The position numbers were made by a program, and so were the translations under genes. A stretch of 64,000 nucleotides of DNA from Crotophaga sulcirostris. Its lineage: Eukaryota; Chordata; Aves; Cuculiformes; Crotophagidae. The notes under the pieces are model-generated. The model was not told where the DNA came from, did no database searches, and saw only the letters and a list, made by a program, of their open reading frames with translations. Position 1 is the stretch's first letter, and each line of letters starts with the position of its first letter. Shown here in pieces: positions 50,501-62,042 of this stretch. The stretch is from the NCBI GenBank assembly GCA_013397455.1, contig VYZB01000388.1, forward strand, positions 128,309 to 192,308, in the 5' to 3' direction.

Positions 50501-53500
50501 TATTTTGTTTCTCAGCACTGAGGTCACAGACAGTTTGCATATAGGATAGTTGTAGATAAAGTTCACACCCACTGAATGCATTTCTTCCGCTTCATTGGAA
50601 GCGCTAATGGCTTTAGCAAACAGGTGGAGCAGGATCATATCTTATCGCATGGCATAAGCCACAAGAGGGAGACAAAAATCCATGCGGGTCCATTGTGGAC
50701 TCATGCCCTTAAAGCCTAGGTAGGTTTTCTTAGCTCTTGAGAGGTTTCAAGGTTTCAGATTATTTCCCTAACCCAAAGTCAAATTCTCAAAAAGCCTCAA
50801 GAATGAAACATGGAGAAATAGAATGCACATCAGAAAAAATTCCCTTTTGGAGTTTAAAAGCATTTCATTTTCCCTTTGAATTAAAAGAAAAAAACGTTAG
50901 TGTTCATTCACAAAATCATTGAAGCATAACACTTTCAGCTTTGAAAATATGAAGTGTGCACTTTTGGACCTCATTTTCTTCCCCAGGGAACTGCTGAATT
51001 TGGAGAGAGGGTGAAATAGAGCCCTTCCTGCAGTTTTTGGCTCCTACCAAAACATGTATTCTGAAAGTTCTTAAGAAATCTCAAGAGATGCAGTGCTAAT
51101 TCAATCATAGGATACAATGGCTGCCTTTCATGTCCTCAGGGTCTCTGACATGAGTCAAAAATTACTCTGGATAAACATAGAGCATTTTTATCTGCAGAAA
51201 GAAATTTGAAGAAACTGTGAAACATAAGAACAAGGCTGTAGGAAGAACTAGGCTCATACTTGGCCCCCACCTTCTCTGGGTGCCTACAAAAGATGTCAAA
51301 ACAATTCAGGGTTCAGAAGAGCTGCTGCCAGTGTCCAATTCCATGTGCAGCTCATGAAGGTAGATCCATGGAATAGGGCTTTGGAGACCCTCACTCTGCA
51401 CATATATGTCCCAGAGCACAAAAAAACTGCGGGTGTGTATCTCACTACCAGGCCACATTAGTGAAGTATTTGAATTCCTGCGTGAGCCTAAGGGCTCAAA
51501 ATGTTGAGATCTGGCTGTAAAACAGGACAAGCTGGGCCCATAGCATAAACATTTCTCATGTGAGGTAATACCTGACTTTCCAGCTCAGTGGACAAAAGAA
51601 ATGTGGTGTAAATACCTGAGGTGAAAAAGGCACCCACTATGAATTTGGTCTGAAAAAGGTAGGCAGTGGAAATTATCATAAGGGAATGGTATGACATTTG
51701 GCTGCACGTGACAGACCATTTGTCTGTACAACCGAAACAAAACATTAATGTGAGCACATACAAAGGGCATAATGTGAGAAATAAGCTACTCTCCTGCTCA
51801 GCCCTGCAAGAGAAACTGAAGCTACATTAACAGTAGGAAAACACACAGTGCTAGGCCCACTCTCTGGCAACTCTGGCACAGTCCAACCCCAGACATGCTA
51901 TCAAACTCTTGGCCTCCACAGTATCCTATGGGTTTTGGCTGCAGACTTATGCTGGTTTCCATGTTGTGCTTGGGAATTGTTTGGGAGGAGGATATTTGGC
52001 TTAAGCTGGAATATACCAGAGATCAGTCTAATGATTTAACAGCATAGGGAACTCGGGGTCATTGTCCTTGCTGTGTCATTGCTCTATTTACTAGTGTAGA
52101 TATAGCCTGCGATGCTAGTTACAGTGTGACATGTCCCATGTTCCTCATTCTTTATGTCCAAAGTCCCTTATACTCTGGAGCATTGGTGAAGATTATAGCT
52201 GTGTTTTTAAAAAAGTATAAAAATAAACCAAGGATCTTTCAAAAAAGTCCCAAGACTGACTGCCTGGTTCTCTGTGCTGCTATTTCTATATCTCTGAGTA
52301 CTGACAAATGGCTAGAAGGAAGGAGGAGTGATCTATTACCCAACAGCTTTTAGGAGCCCAGAAGGTTTTTTGAATATTTCGGAGGACCATGGTATCCTGT
52401 TCCCTGTACTAGGTAGCATCTGTGGCTCATGGCTTGTGTCCTTCTTCCTGCCAGCATCTAACATGGCAATGTCAGCCAAGGCTGCATGGGGTCACTGACA
52501 CAGTTACAACAGCATGAGGCTTACAATAAAACATCAGAGTCACTTCTGTGCCAGTCAGAGAATTTGTCGATGAATGTACTAATAAGTCCAGGGCCCGCTT
52601 CTTATTTTACACTGACATAACTGCACCACTTTCAAATGCACTACAGAAGGTTGTGAAATCACAACTCAGCCTTAGGAGTTGTATGCGATTCTCCTGAGCC
52701 TTGTACTCAGGGCACGCAGCTTCATTTTGTGTAAAAGCTGGGGTGAGAACTGTATTCAATTTGCCCTTTGGAGACAGAAAAGCACCTGCAGCCGACTGCA
52801 TGGTGAGGTTAGAGAACAGCAGTAACAGGGGAATTATCAGCTTCAATGAGAGCTAATTACTCCTGCGGTGCCTGTTGCTGAGGGTTGTTTTCCATTGTGA
52901 AGTTCAGGGAAGTTTTGTTCTCTTCAAAGAAACTCTACACTGCTCATTTTGAAATCGGTGAGAATTCAGAGTTTGTCCCAATAAAAAGGGACAGTCAAGT
53001 CTTCCAAGCGAAGGGAGAGTTCTGTTAGCCAGCATCTTGTGAACCTTAGGGGTTCTTGGAAGAGAAAAGGCTTTGAGGATTCCAGCACAACTTCATAAAG
53101 CATTTTACCCTCTGTCTCCTTCCTATATGTTCTACTACAGTTTAGGCACCAGAGTTTTTCCAAAGGTAACCCATCAAAAGAAAATTCCTAGAAAATTCTC
53201 CACCCTGTCAAGAGCTGGTGTCCACCACCTCTCCCTCTGCAATGTGTCTACATGAGGAACTGAATTTTCTAATTAGAGAAAAACACAGCAAAATGTACCC
53301 AATTCAGGTCAGGGAAGTGAGGAAGATCAAGAGTTTCTTCTCTTCCACTGCATTCCGTGAGAAATATTTAAACAGTTTTTCAACACCAAGAGTTGGGGGA
53401 AATGTATTCACTCTCCTACCAAGCAGGGAAAGAGAAGAGGCTTTCCTAAAGGCAACACTCTAAAACAGTGGCTAAGCGGACACCGCTCATTAAGAAATTA

Positions 53501-56500
53501 AACTTTTCTATGGACTCATAACAACCTTTAAAAAACTTGCCTGTATTTTAAGATGTGGTACAACCAGGACTGCTAGATATGTATGAATACAAGCACACAC
53601 ATGTGCATACACACACATACTATATTATTTTTTTGTTGAGCATCTGGTCATATAATTCTTACACTTGAAGCTCCAAGGGAATAAGAATAATATCAGATAC
53701 TCACACTCCTATCCTCTAAATGCTGAGGGGGACCACTGGGAACCCAAAAGCATCCTGTCTCAAATAAAGGAGAAGTTAAGTAATATTATAGGTGGGATTA
53801 ATGGCAAAAAGTTCCGTTTTGTGCTTAACCCTTTCCACTCACTTCCATGACCTGTTCTAACTGCAGCAACTGTTAGTAGTCCTCAAACACTGGTTTGTGG
53901 CTTGTTCACTTGAGGATGTGGGAACTAAGTCATGCTGCTGTTGGGGGGTTTTAGGTGTCTTTATTTTTTTATCTTATGCTTTTTAAAAGCAATAATAGAA
54001 TCAAAAGATTTTTTTTTACCACCCTGAAGGATCTTCATGTCCTAAGGCACCGATGACTTCAGTTAGTAGCACAAATTAATTTATGCTTTATCTTCATCTA
54101 GCTACTTATTATGCTCATTCCTATCTGAAGCTGGAGGTCTCAGCTCCAGTGCTAAATGAAATGAAAAGTCCATCCATCTAAAGCATCTTAAATCTAACCC
54201 TTTGCTTTGCACTCCTTCCCAATCCTCCCACTGCTTTCACAGAGATCCAGGCTTGCAGCAGTGAGGTCCCCTTCAACTTACCGAATGTTGTTTCTCCCCT
54301 AAAACCTTGCAAACAGTAACCTCATTCTTGCCTCTTACTTAAGCTACCTCCAAAGCTTGCTTGCCTGCTAAAACTTTGACCTTTGCCCTCACACTGCTTT
54401 GCATCAAGTGTGTTAGTTCATTCCCATTTGATTTTACAAGTCTTCCTTACAGACTACTCAAACTACTGTGGACTAAATCATCCACCTCATCCACAGCACT
54501 GATTTCATCACCCCAGCTCAATGACACTCTATAAAATTTAACCCATCCTAAAACTATATGCTGTCTCCTCTTTTGCTAGAAGGAGCTCTGCTGTACTCCA
54601 ACTGCCATCCCATCTATCAATGACTCTGCTGCTTCAGGTCCTACCTTGTACAATTCTGTCTTGATCCAGCTGTTGTTAAACTCCTCCTGTCGCAAGTATC
54701 TCACCACTTTTCTTATAATAACCTCTACCTCCTCCTTCCTCCGGAAACCCTTGAGGATACCTACTCCTCCTCAGGATTTACTTCAGCTGACTTTGAAGCA
54801 TAGGTCCTCTTTCCCCAGTTAATGATTTTTTCTTCATTGTGCTATAATTACAACATAGTAATAAGTACACGTGTGTGTTTTAAAGGATTCCATATCATGT
54901 GTCTTCAATAGAGCACAGATGTTGATGCTGACAACTCTTATTTTTCAACATGTTTTCCCATCATTGCTTGTTTTTTCTTACACTATTTCTGATCTGGTAA
55001 GCAGCAGAGTGGAAGGACTTGTCTGTCATAGTCATTGGCCACCGCAAACCTCCATGGGGCCACACTGTTAATCCACTGAGTGAGCTGTGCCGCATACAGT
55101 TGGTGATTACATTGACTTGCGAGTGAGTAAGTGAATAATAGGGAGCACTACTCCTTCTCCTCCATATTTCACTATACAGTCCTGACTTTGCCATGCCTGG
55201 TAGGGCTGGCATGCAACCAGTTCTGATCTTCAGCTCAGATTTTCAATAAGATAGTTCCATAAACACAATGACATCGTGTCATGACATCATTACTTTCCTG
55301 TAGGTTTGAATCAGCTTGCTTGCTTTTACAGGAAATCATCTATTCACTGCTCCTCTAGCTTAATTGACACCAGAGAAGCACCACACACATTACTTATAAC
55401 ATTTACCCCTCAAGTGCATGAACAATATTCCCATAATCCATTAGGTACCCACCCAGCACAGATTTTGTCATCATACGAGGCAGTTAAATAAACAGAAAAG
55501 TCAGTTTTACAGTATAAAAGCTTAAAAAATTCAATGTATTACTTCTAGGGAAAGGCTGAAGAAAAAATTACAGTGCCTTGTGCCATGGGGTGTCAGGCCC
55601 ATAGACACTGTGATAATGCAACACTGGAGACCAAAGTTTTAATGTCTTCATCTCCCACCTCCCCAGGTCCTTGATGATATCATCCATTATGTCATTGCAC
55701 CCTGGGCTATTCACTTTAGCATTGACTGGAAAGGTTTTGCAGAAGAAGGAATAATTCTGGAAACTGGTAGTGCATCATATGAGATAAGCAGGATAATGTG
55801 AATTAATGCTCAAAACCAAACATGGCAGAAGGAAATCAAAAGAGACATTTCGCATTGTTTATGGAATCCAGGACAGTACACAAAATCACAGACCTAAGAT
55901 TAGCATCTCTCAAAGGCCTCAGTGAAACAAGAGAGTGGAAAGCACTGTGTTTATGGGATAGATAGGCTTCATCTAAGATTCCTGTCTTCAGGTCAGTTCA
56001 TATCCAACTCTGTTCTGCCGCTCCACCACCAATAAATACAGAAAATATTCATATATTTACATGAAACATTGAAAACTTCATTATTTGTTGAAAAGGAGGG
56101 GCAGAGGGTAAAGGGAAAAGTGCCATAGTTTACAGCTATGTGTTTTCAAATAGATGCTAATGTATGCATACCAGCACTCGCTTTTACACACCAGTGCCAA
56201 AATACTGATTAACTGCAAAGTGATCTTTGCAGTGACACTACATACAGAGCAGAGCCCTTAAAATCAGGGGCTAAAATGATATACTTTGGGCCACCAGTAT
56301 TGTAAGCTGGAAATAACTTCATGACTCTCCCTTCACTCCTACCAAAGATGGCTTTGCTGAGTTCCTAATTCAGGGTTCAAAATCCTGCTTGACTGTAAAC
56401 GGGCGTCTTCATACATCAAGTTCTAGACACATATGTAAACCTTGCCATCTCAAGGCTTTTGTGTGACAACATCTGGGAACATATTTACAAGATTTTAATT

Positions 56501-57919
56501 CAAAGGGTTGAATTATGCGTATGAACGAACATCCCATGTCTGATCACTGAGCTAGCTGTCTCATCCCAAAATCCACAGACATCATCTATACGAGCCCTGT
56601 CAACAGTTCATGCGCATTTTAAAACATGAAAGTGTTTTTCCACATTTTTCCAAGAAAAAAGGGCCTTTACAACACATAAACATGAAAGACACAGACGTAT
56701 TTCTTTGCATGATTTCAGTGAAAACATGCTGCTCTTATTAAACTCTGGTGCTATCCTTTGATTATAAGCATGTTATTTCCCAGGAAATCTATGACTAAGC
56801 ATGTGTAAATACTGATCTCAGGGGTTTGTCCTTGTGGCGGCTTTGGCCACCCTCAGAACTTCTCACCACATATGTGTGTGAATTGCCTCATAGTTACGTG
56901 TATAATACATTCTCCCTTCCTTCATCTTCTCTATCTGTCTGGGTGCTTGCCAGTTACTCTGGTTGGACACCTTATTAGCAACAGAAATGGGACTCAAGGC
57001 CCAACTGGACTCTGGTGGAAGCTGTAAGTATCCCCATTGACTGCAGTGGAGTTCAGCCTGCTCCCACCACTTCAGCATGGGCTTCCTAGCTCCATTATCG
57101 AGTGGTTGTGGATTCCAGTTGCTTTAGTCCTGTGGACAATTGGGAGCTTTCGATTCCACTTAACTTCAGCACAGAATAAGGACACTCCATTGCCACTAGG
57201 TAAACCCATTATAAAATGTAGGTAAGTGCTGCTGTCTCTCATTGGTTCTTCCATAGAGCAGTTTCATGTAGGCAGAAATTCATTGGAATTTCAGTGGTAG
57301 AAGCAGACTCCTGGCAAGCCCTGCGACAGCGTTTCTCCAGAGCTGAAGCTTTTCCTGCAAGGCTGCTGCACAGTCAGAATCTATGGTTCACCCTGGATCT
57401 ATGTTTCACATCAAGACCTACACACCATGTCCAGGCCAAGTGGTTTGTGACTCCAGTGTGCGCTGGGTAACAGCTGGTCACTCTTATGTGGGATGAGGCC
57501 AAGCCTTACGAAGAAAGCTGAGCTCATGTTTCCAAGAAGCAAAGAGAAAGGGAGAGGTTTGAGCAGGTTGTTGTCATTGCCGGTGGTTTCTTCCAGGCCA
57601 GCAGTAAACTTGCGTTGTTTACTGGATCCCAGACTTTCTTTGCATGTACACAGGAAAACAGATGCTTCCCACTCCCAGGTCCCATGCCTGAGCCAGGCTC
57701 CCTCAGCAAAAACCACAGGTAAGGTACACAAATGGGGCAGTAGAGACATTGCTTCCTGCTGTTGGCTGCTCTGAGCTGGTGATAGAACCTTATCTATCCC
57801 ACACACTTCTTTGGCCTCCTTGTCAGAGGATGAGGCCAGCTCACAACATGCAGCTTGCTTTTCCTGTGCGGTAGGAACAGCTGCTGCCTCCACTCACAAA
57901 CAGGGAACAGAGGCCAGGG
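44561..57919. other. SYN3 intron 5, unannotated non-coding block
   Basis: About 13 kb of intronic DNA with no exon, RNA gene or intact transposon that I can support. It includes an 11-bp-stem AT-rich hairpin (46672-46700), short CA-rich words at 53593-53620, and fragments resembling the centre of palindromic repeats (TAACTCCCATTGCCTTCGGT at about 47750 and CCCATTGACTGCAGTGGAG at about 57034). The longest open frame of the window (minus strand, 57411-57893, 160 codons) lies here and shows no known domain, so I treat it as chance. Confidence 0.55.
46672..46700. repeat. Perfect AT-rich inverted repeat (hairpin)
   Basis: AATTCTATATA, a 7-base spacer (TATTATG), then the exact reverse complement TATATAGAATT. 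The 11-bp stem is perfect. It may derive from a TA-rich microsatellite, but the AATTC/GAATT ends are not part of a simple repeat. Confidence 0.85.
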
Positions 57920-58042
57920 CTTGCAAGTGCTTTTGCTGTGATCACGTGCAAGGGGCACAGATGACAGACCTGGGAAGTGAGCCAGGTCTCCCAGAGCTGG
58001 AGCAGGTGGGTGCTCTAACTACTAGGTTATCTTTTGTCTTGC
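57920..58042 (-). repeat. MIR-type SINE fragment (tRNA-like head)
   Basis: GGGAAGTGAGCCAGGTCTCC, CAGAGCTGGAGCAGGTGG and GTGCTCTAACTACTAGGTTA are the reverse complement of a MIR head: its minus-strand form TAACCTAGTAGTTAGAGCAC carries the B-box-proximal GTTAGAGCA word of the tRNA-derived part. Distal words (CTGTGATCACGTGCAAGG) fit the reversed core (AAGGTCACACAG) weakly. Confidence 0.65.
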
Positions 58043-59779
58043 AGCATTAAGGTCTGTCATGGCCCATACACAGCCCTATCTTCAGTACGCCTCAGGTGCA
58101 GTCCTCCATTTGATTCATTTATACAAGCAGTAAATTAAGTTTCAGACTCTTAAAATGAATTAGATAGGCGAAGATGAAATAAAGCACAAAATCATATGCC
58201 TGGACATAGGTTTAATTAGGGGGCTTCAGCGTGGCCACCTATCATAGTCTCTTGCCTCTTCTGAAACAGCAGGTGCTGGTCCCTGCCTGTGCCAGGACTG
58301 TGCCTGATTGTAGCTTTGTGTCCTTCAGTGGTCCAAGGAGTACCCTTCAGCTTTCTGTCTGAAGGTCCTTATAAGAGGCACAGGTTGTTTAAGAACATGA
58401 TGCACTCACTGTTCCCTTCTCCTGTGGCATTTCTTTACATAAGCAGCTGAACAGCAAAACATATCAGTGTTCATTACTAATTTTGTTATTTATAGTGAGC
58501 TGACACAGATGGAGACTGCAGCACCATTCTATCTTTAGGGCGTAGCGCCTGCCTGTCCTTACAGACAATTGGTAATTAGCACAAGAACAATTTGTTTATC
58601 TATTCTCAAACTTAAATAAATAGGAGAGTCGTTTATCTGTCAAAATTCAACTCTTTCTCATTGCCAGATCTCCAGGTTAACTGCTTAATGAATAGAGCTC
58701 ATCACTTCAGGCATTTAGGTAAAGACAAAAGTGTCTTTTAAAAGAATTCCCATTAAATAAAATCAAATATGCAATAAAAAATAACAGGCTATGTACTAAA
58801 GGATAGTATTTCGATCACAAGAATCAGGAGCATAGGACAAGATGAAGATCAAGCAGAGGTGTAGAAATGGTACACAGGGGAGGTGTAGTGTGTGTATCCT
58901 GGCACGTGCACTTCCTACTAGTTCAGCCACCCAGCTCTCAGATGATCACTCTAAGTGAATCCTTGCATGAGTTTGAAACTGGGGAATAGAAGGCAGAGAG
59001 GACACTTGCAGTTCTCCAACTAAAACTCCACATGTGCACTAAGATGCACTTCCATGGCTCACGTGGCAGGACTCTGCCTAATGTAAATAGTAGACAAGAC
59101 AGGGAGAACACATGATGTAATTTTTTCAATTTTTATTGATGATTACAACTTTTCTTTGTTGTATTTTATTCCCTATACCCACCCCTGAAGTCAGAGAAAA
59201 GAGGAAGATGCTTTATGAAAAGGTGGACTTTGTGAGTTGTACCCAAGGGTTGGCCTCTGTTCCCTCTCTCCTTATCCCCACCACTGCTGATGGAAAAGGA
59301 ACGGGATCTGGTGAAGGGCTGGTCACACTCACTTTAAAAGATAAAGTAGTTTGTTTGGAAAAAAACAGGCCACCCTTGTTTTTGTCACAATACAGATGTT
59401 TTTCACATCTGAAAGTGTTCACTTACTCAAGCTTGCAGGTGCAGTTTTTTTCAACATGTCTGTGAGTAAACACACATCCATACATACAAGGTGGGAAAAG
59501 GAAAAGGAAAAATAAGAAGGTTTTAGAGGTTATTGCTTTCAGGTAGCAAAAGTGGATCAGATCTAAGGAATTCTGCCTCGCTTCCATTTTTGATCATATG
59601 GATCCCAGTGAAGAGATATTTGCTTGTTGTCCTGCCACCTGGACAATCTTTATTTGACCTTTTTATCCTCTCATTAGCATCCAGGAAGGGGATAAAAACT
59701 ACTAAATAAAAGTAAACTATTTCAAATACAATGGCTGGAAAGAAGTAACTAATGAGGATCTCCTTCTTTTGTCTTTCAG
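58043..59779. other. SYN3: 3' end of SYN3 intron 5
   Basis: This is the last 1.7 kb before SYN3 exon 6. No other exon is visible. The intron ends with a polypyrimidine tract and acceptor (CTCCTTCTTTTGTCTTTCAG, 59760-59779), a strong 3' splice site. The block at about 58470-58720 is AT-rich with several TAAT and TTTAT words and a non-repetitive look, and it could be conserved non-coding DNA; no alignment is available to test this. Confidence 0.65.
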
Positions 59780-59842
59780 ACCACAACTCCAAATTTCCCT
59801 GTAGTGGTCAAGCTGGGACATGCTCATGCTGGAATGGGGAAG
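59780..59842 (+). CDS. SYN3: SYN3 exon 6 (synapsin III, internal exon)
   Basis: Synapsin III is a neuronal phosphoprotein on the cytoplasmic face of synaptic vesicles; its central C domain has an ATP-grasp fold and binds ATP. The 63-base exon is phase 0 at both ends and encodes 21 residues ending PVVVKLGHAHAGMGK. PVVVK supplies an ATP-contacting strand with its lysine, and GHAHxGMGK is the glycine-rich nucleotide loop of all synapsins. Alanine in GHAHAGMGK fits SYN3 as I recall it; SYN1 and SYN2 have serine. The exon is flanked by TTGTCTTTCAG and GTAAGTAA, both near-consensus. It is too short to be found by open-frame length. In mammals the exon following the TIMP3-containing intron is exon 6, with the same boundaries. 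The following exon (IKVEN-type residues onward) is not in the remaining 4.2 kb, and exon 5 would lie left of the window beyond TIMP3. Confidence 0.95.
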
Positions 59843-61038
59843 GTAAGTAAAAGAAAACACAAATATAGCTCAGGAAACAGATATATATGTGGCACAGCAT
59901 TCCTGTGATCATACACAGCCTGTGGCCAGCCAGCGAAGGGGTTAAAACTCCTCACAGCCTATCTGGGTTGCACTGGCTGTTCCTGTGGGAGAAAAGTCCT
60001 TTTTCTGCTGTCACGAACTTGGAGACAGGCAGTAGTATTGGGTTGGAGGCTGCTTTGGATGCGGGAAGGGGGTTGTGAAGAGTGGGGGAAAAGTTGGCTG
60101 GGCTGAAGTCATTAGGCTCGTCTTTTATACATTTTCTCCTCTCCTGAGAGTGGTAGCGTTGTTTATTCAAGCACCTGTAATGTGCAGCTACACCCCATAG
60201 CTCTCACAATGAGGAGCAGTGGCACTGGTCTTTTTGAACACATTATGATGACCTTGTTCAATAAAATGGGAGTCCTTCAGCTATTTTTTTCCTCCTTGCA
60301 AGGAAGAACAAGACCTTACAAAGCAGAGTGGCTGGTTGCCTGCCAAGGAATCCTGAAAAACAGTTCACTCCCTAGAAGGACCTGTTTGTTTTTCCCAGGC
60401 TCTCTGGGATCTTTATTCCCCCAGTGAATTAGCAGACCCTGTTTCTTGGGGCGACTGGGCTCCCCTTTCAGTGAGGCATAGCCAGCACATTTCTGCTGCA
60501 CTTCAGCCTCCACTTTTTTGCACATACCTTTTAAAAATGCATCCCCTATCTATCTAAAACTTGATTTGATCAGAAGTAGGAAATTCTGATTAATCATCTC
60601 TGAATCCAAATGGGTGGTACATGACCTTTGTAACTGATACGCCTGTCACAGTGCTTCCTTAGAGACCTTCTCCCATCCTCACAATTTGCGTGAAAATTAT
60701 ACATAGGTACACCAAACTTAAATTTGGTACAGATGGTTTGCTTGTGCTCTGGAAACAGAAGCCCTTTCTGGCTTCCTGGATTGCACATGGAAGCTCTCAC
60801 AAACTTCCTTGCTTTGGTTGCAGTGTTCCCCTCTCTGGTTGGTAGCTGCTGGAGAGGAAGTGGGCTCAGATCCCTAGGCCAGTGGTGGAGTTGGCTTTCA
60901 GCATCAAAGAACAAACATTTAAATAAGCAGGAAATGTTTGTTAAAATATTGGTGCTGTGTATGTTAAACAGGCAGAGGTGTACATGCAGACAGCCTAGAG
61001 CTCTGTGTAGAGCGAGTCATTGAACATGTCCCTAGGAT

Positions 61039-61058
61039 GGATTTCATTAGTGAAATCC
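61039..61058. repeat. Short perfect inverted repeat
   Basis: GGATTTCA, loop TTAG, then TGAAATCC: an 8-bp perfect stem with a tetraloop-sized spacer. It is short enough to be chance. Confidence 0.7.
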
Positions 61059-62022
61059 AACCAGGACAACTCAAGAGCAAGAAACCTCTCCCTGAGGAAA
61101 GGTTTCAAGTTCCTTGAGACCCTGCTGTTCTGGATCTCACTGACTGCTGTGCAATTTCACCTGTAATGTAGGGAGGGCTTCGTTTGTCTCTCTTGTGCAC
61201 AAAAGGGCCCGCAGTGGCTACAGATATGAGGGCAGAATCAGAGAAAAGTACCCCAATCTTAACAGTGTTTACAGGCAAAACTCTCAGCAGAATATTTAGC
61301 TATTGTCTTCTGCACCAAACATCAAGTCTGTTTCCATCTCTCACTTTACCCCCCATTTTGTTCTTTAATGATGTTGATTTTTGCTGTCATAAGTTATAGG
61401 GGAAGAGAGTTCCTATTCAAACTCCAGGCACAATTGTATGTAGTGGTACAAGGCGGGTTTGTAGGAAGTCATTCCAGTTGAAGATAGGCTGACAGCCAGC
61501 GTCTGAAAAGAAAGAATTGATCCGAGGCCAAGTTTACTTTAATCCATTATGAAATTAGGGACTACTAGCAAAGTCTGGTAGTGGATCCAGGCACAGAGTT
61601 TCAACACTGCTCTGTTCAGTAGATGGGGAAGGTACAGGACAGAAGGGTTGTTGATTTTATGGTTTTCATTTTGGGCCCTTCTACAGCCACAAGCAGCCTG
61701 AAGGAAATTTGAGACTGATTAAATTAATTTTCTTGAAGTCTCACTGCCTGTTGTTGCATAGAGCAAAAAGAGAAGAAAGTAAGTTAAAATGAAATAAAGA
61801 ATAAGTTGGTTGATTTAAAAGACAACAGGAATTCATTTCATGTTGGCTTTAAGACAATAGGGTTCAAGCCCAAGTGGGACTGACAGAAGGAAATGACAGA
61901 AAATGTAAGGAGAAATACAGACAAGCCGAACTATGGGTGTATTAGAAAATAACACCCATCAGTCGAAAAAAATGAAACCTCCAATTAAGTAATTCTGAAG
62001 AGGAATGTTTCCAGAAGACAGA

Positions 62023-62042
62023 ATGATGGTTTTAACCATCAT
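62023..62042. repeat. Short perfect inverted repeat
   Basis: ATGATGGTT, two T, then AACCATCAT: a 9-bp perfect inverted repeat with a 2-base centre, making a near-palindromic 20-mer. No function is assigned. Confidence 0.75.

Noticed and set aside
57411..57893. Longest open frame in the window (160 codons, minus strand)
   Set aside because: No recognisable domain, signal or splice context. A frame of this length is plausible by chance in 64 kb read in six frames, and it overlaps equally open shadow frames on the other strand.
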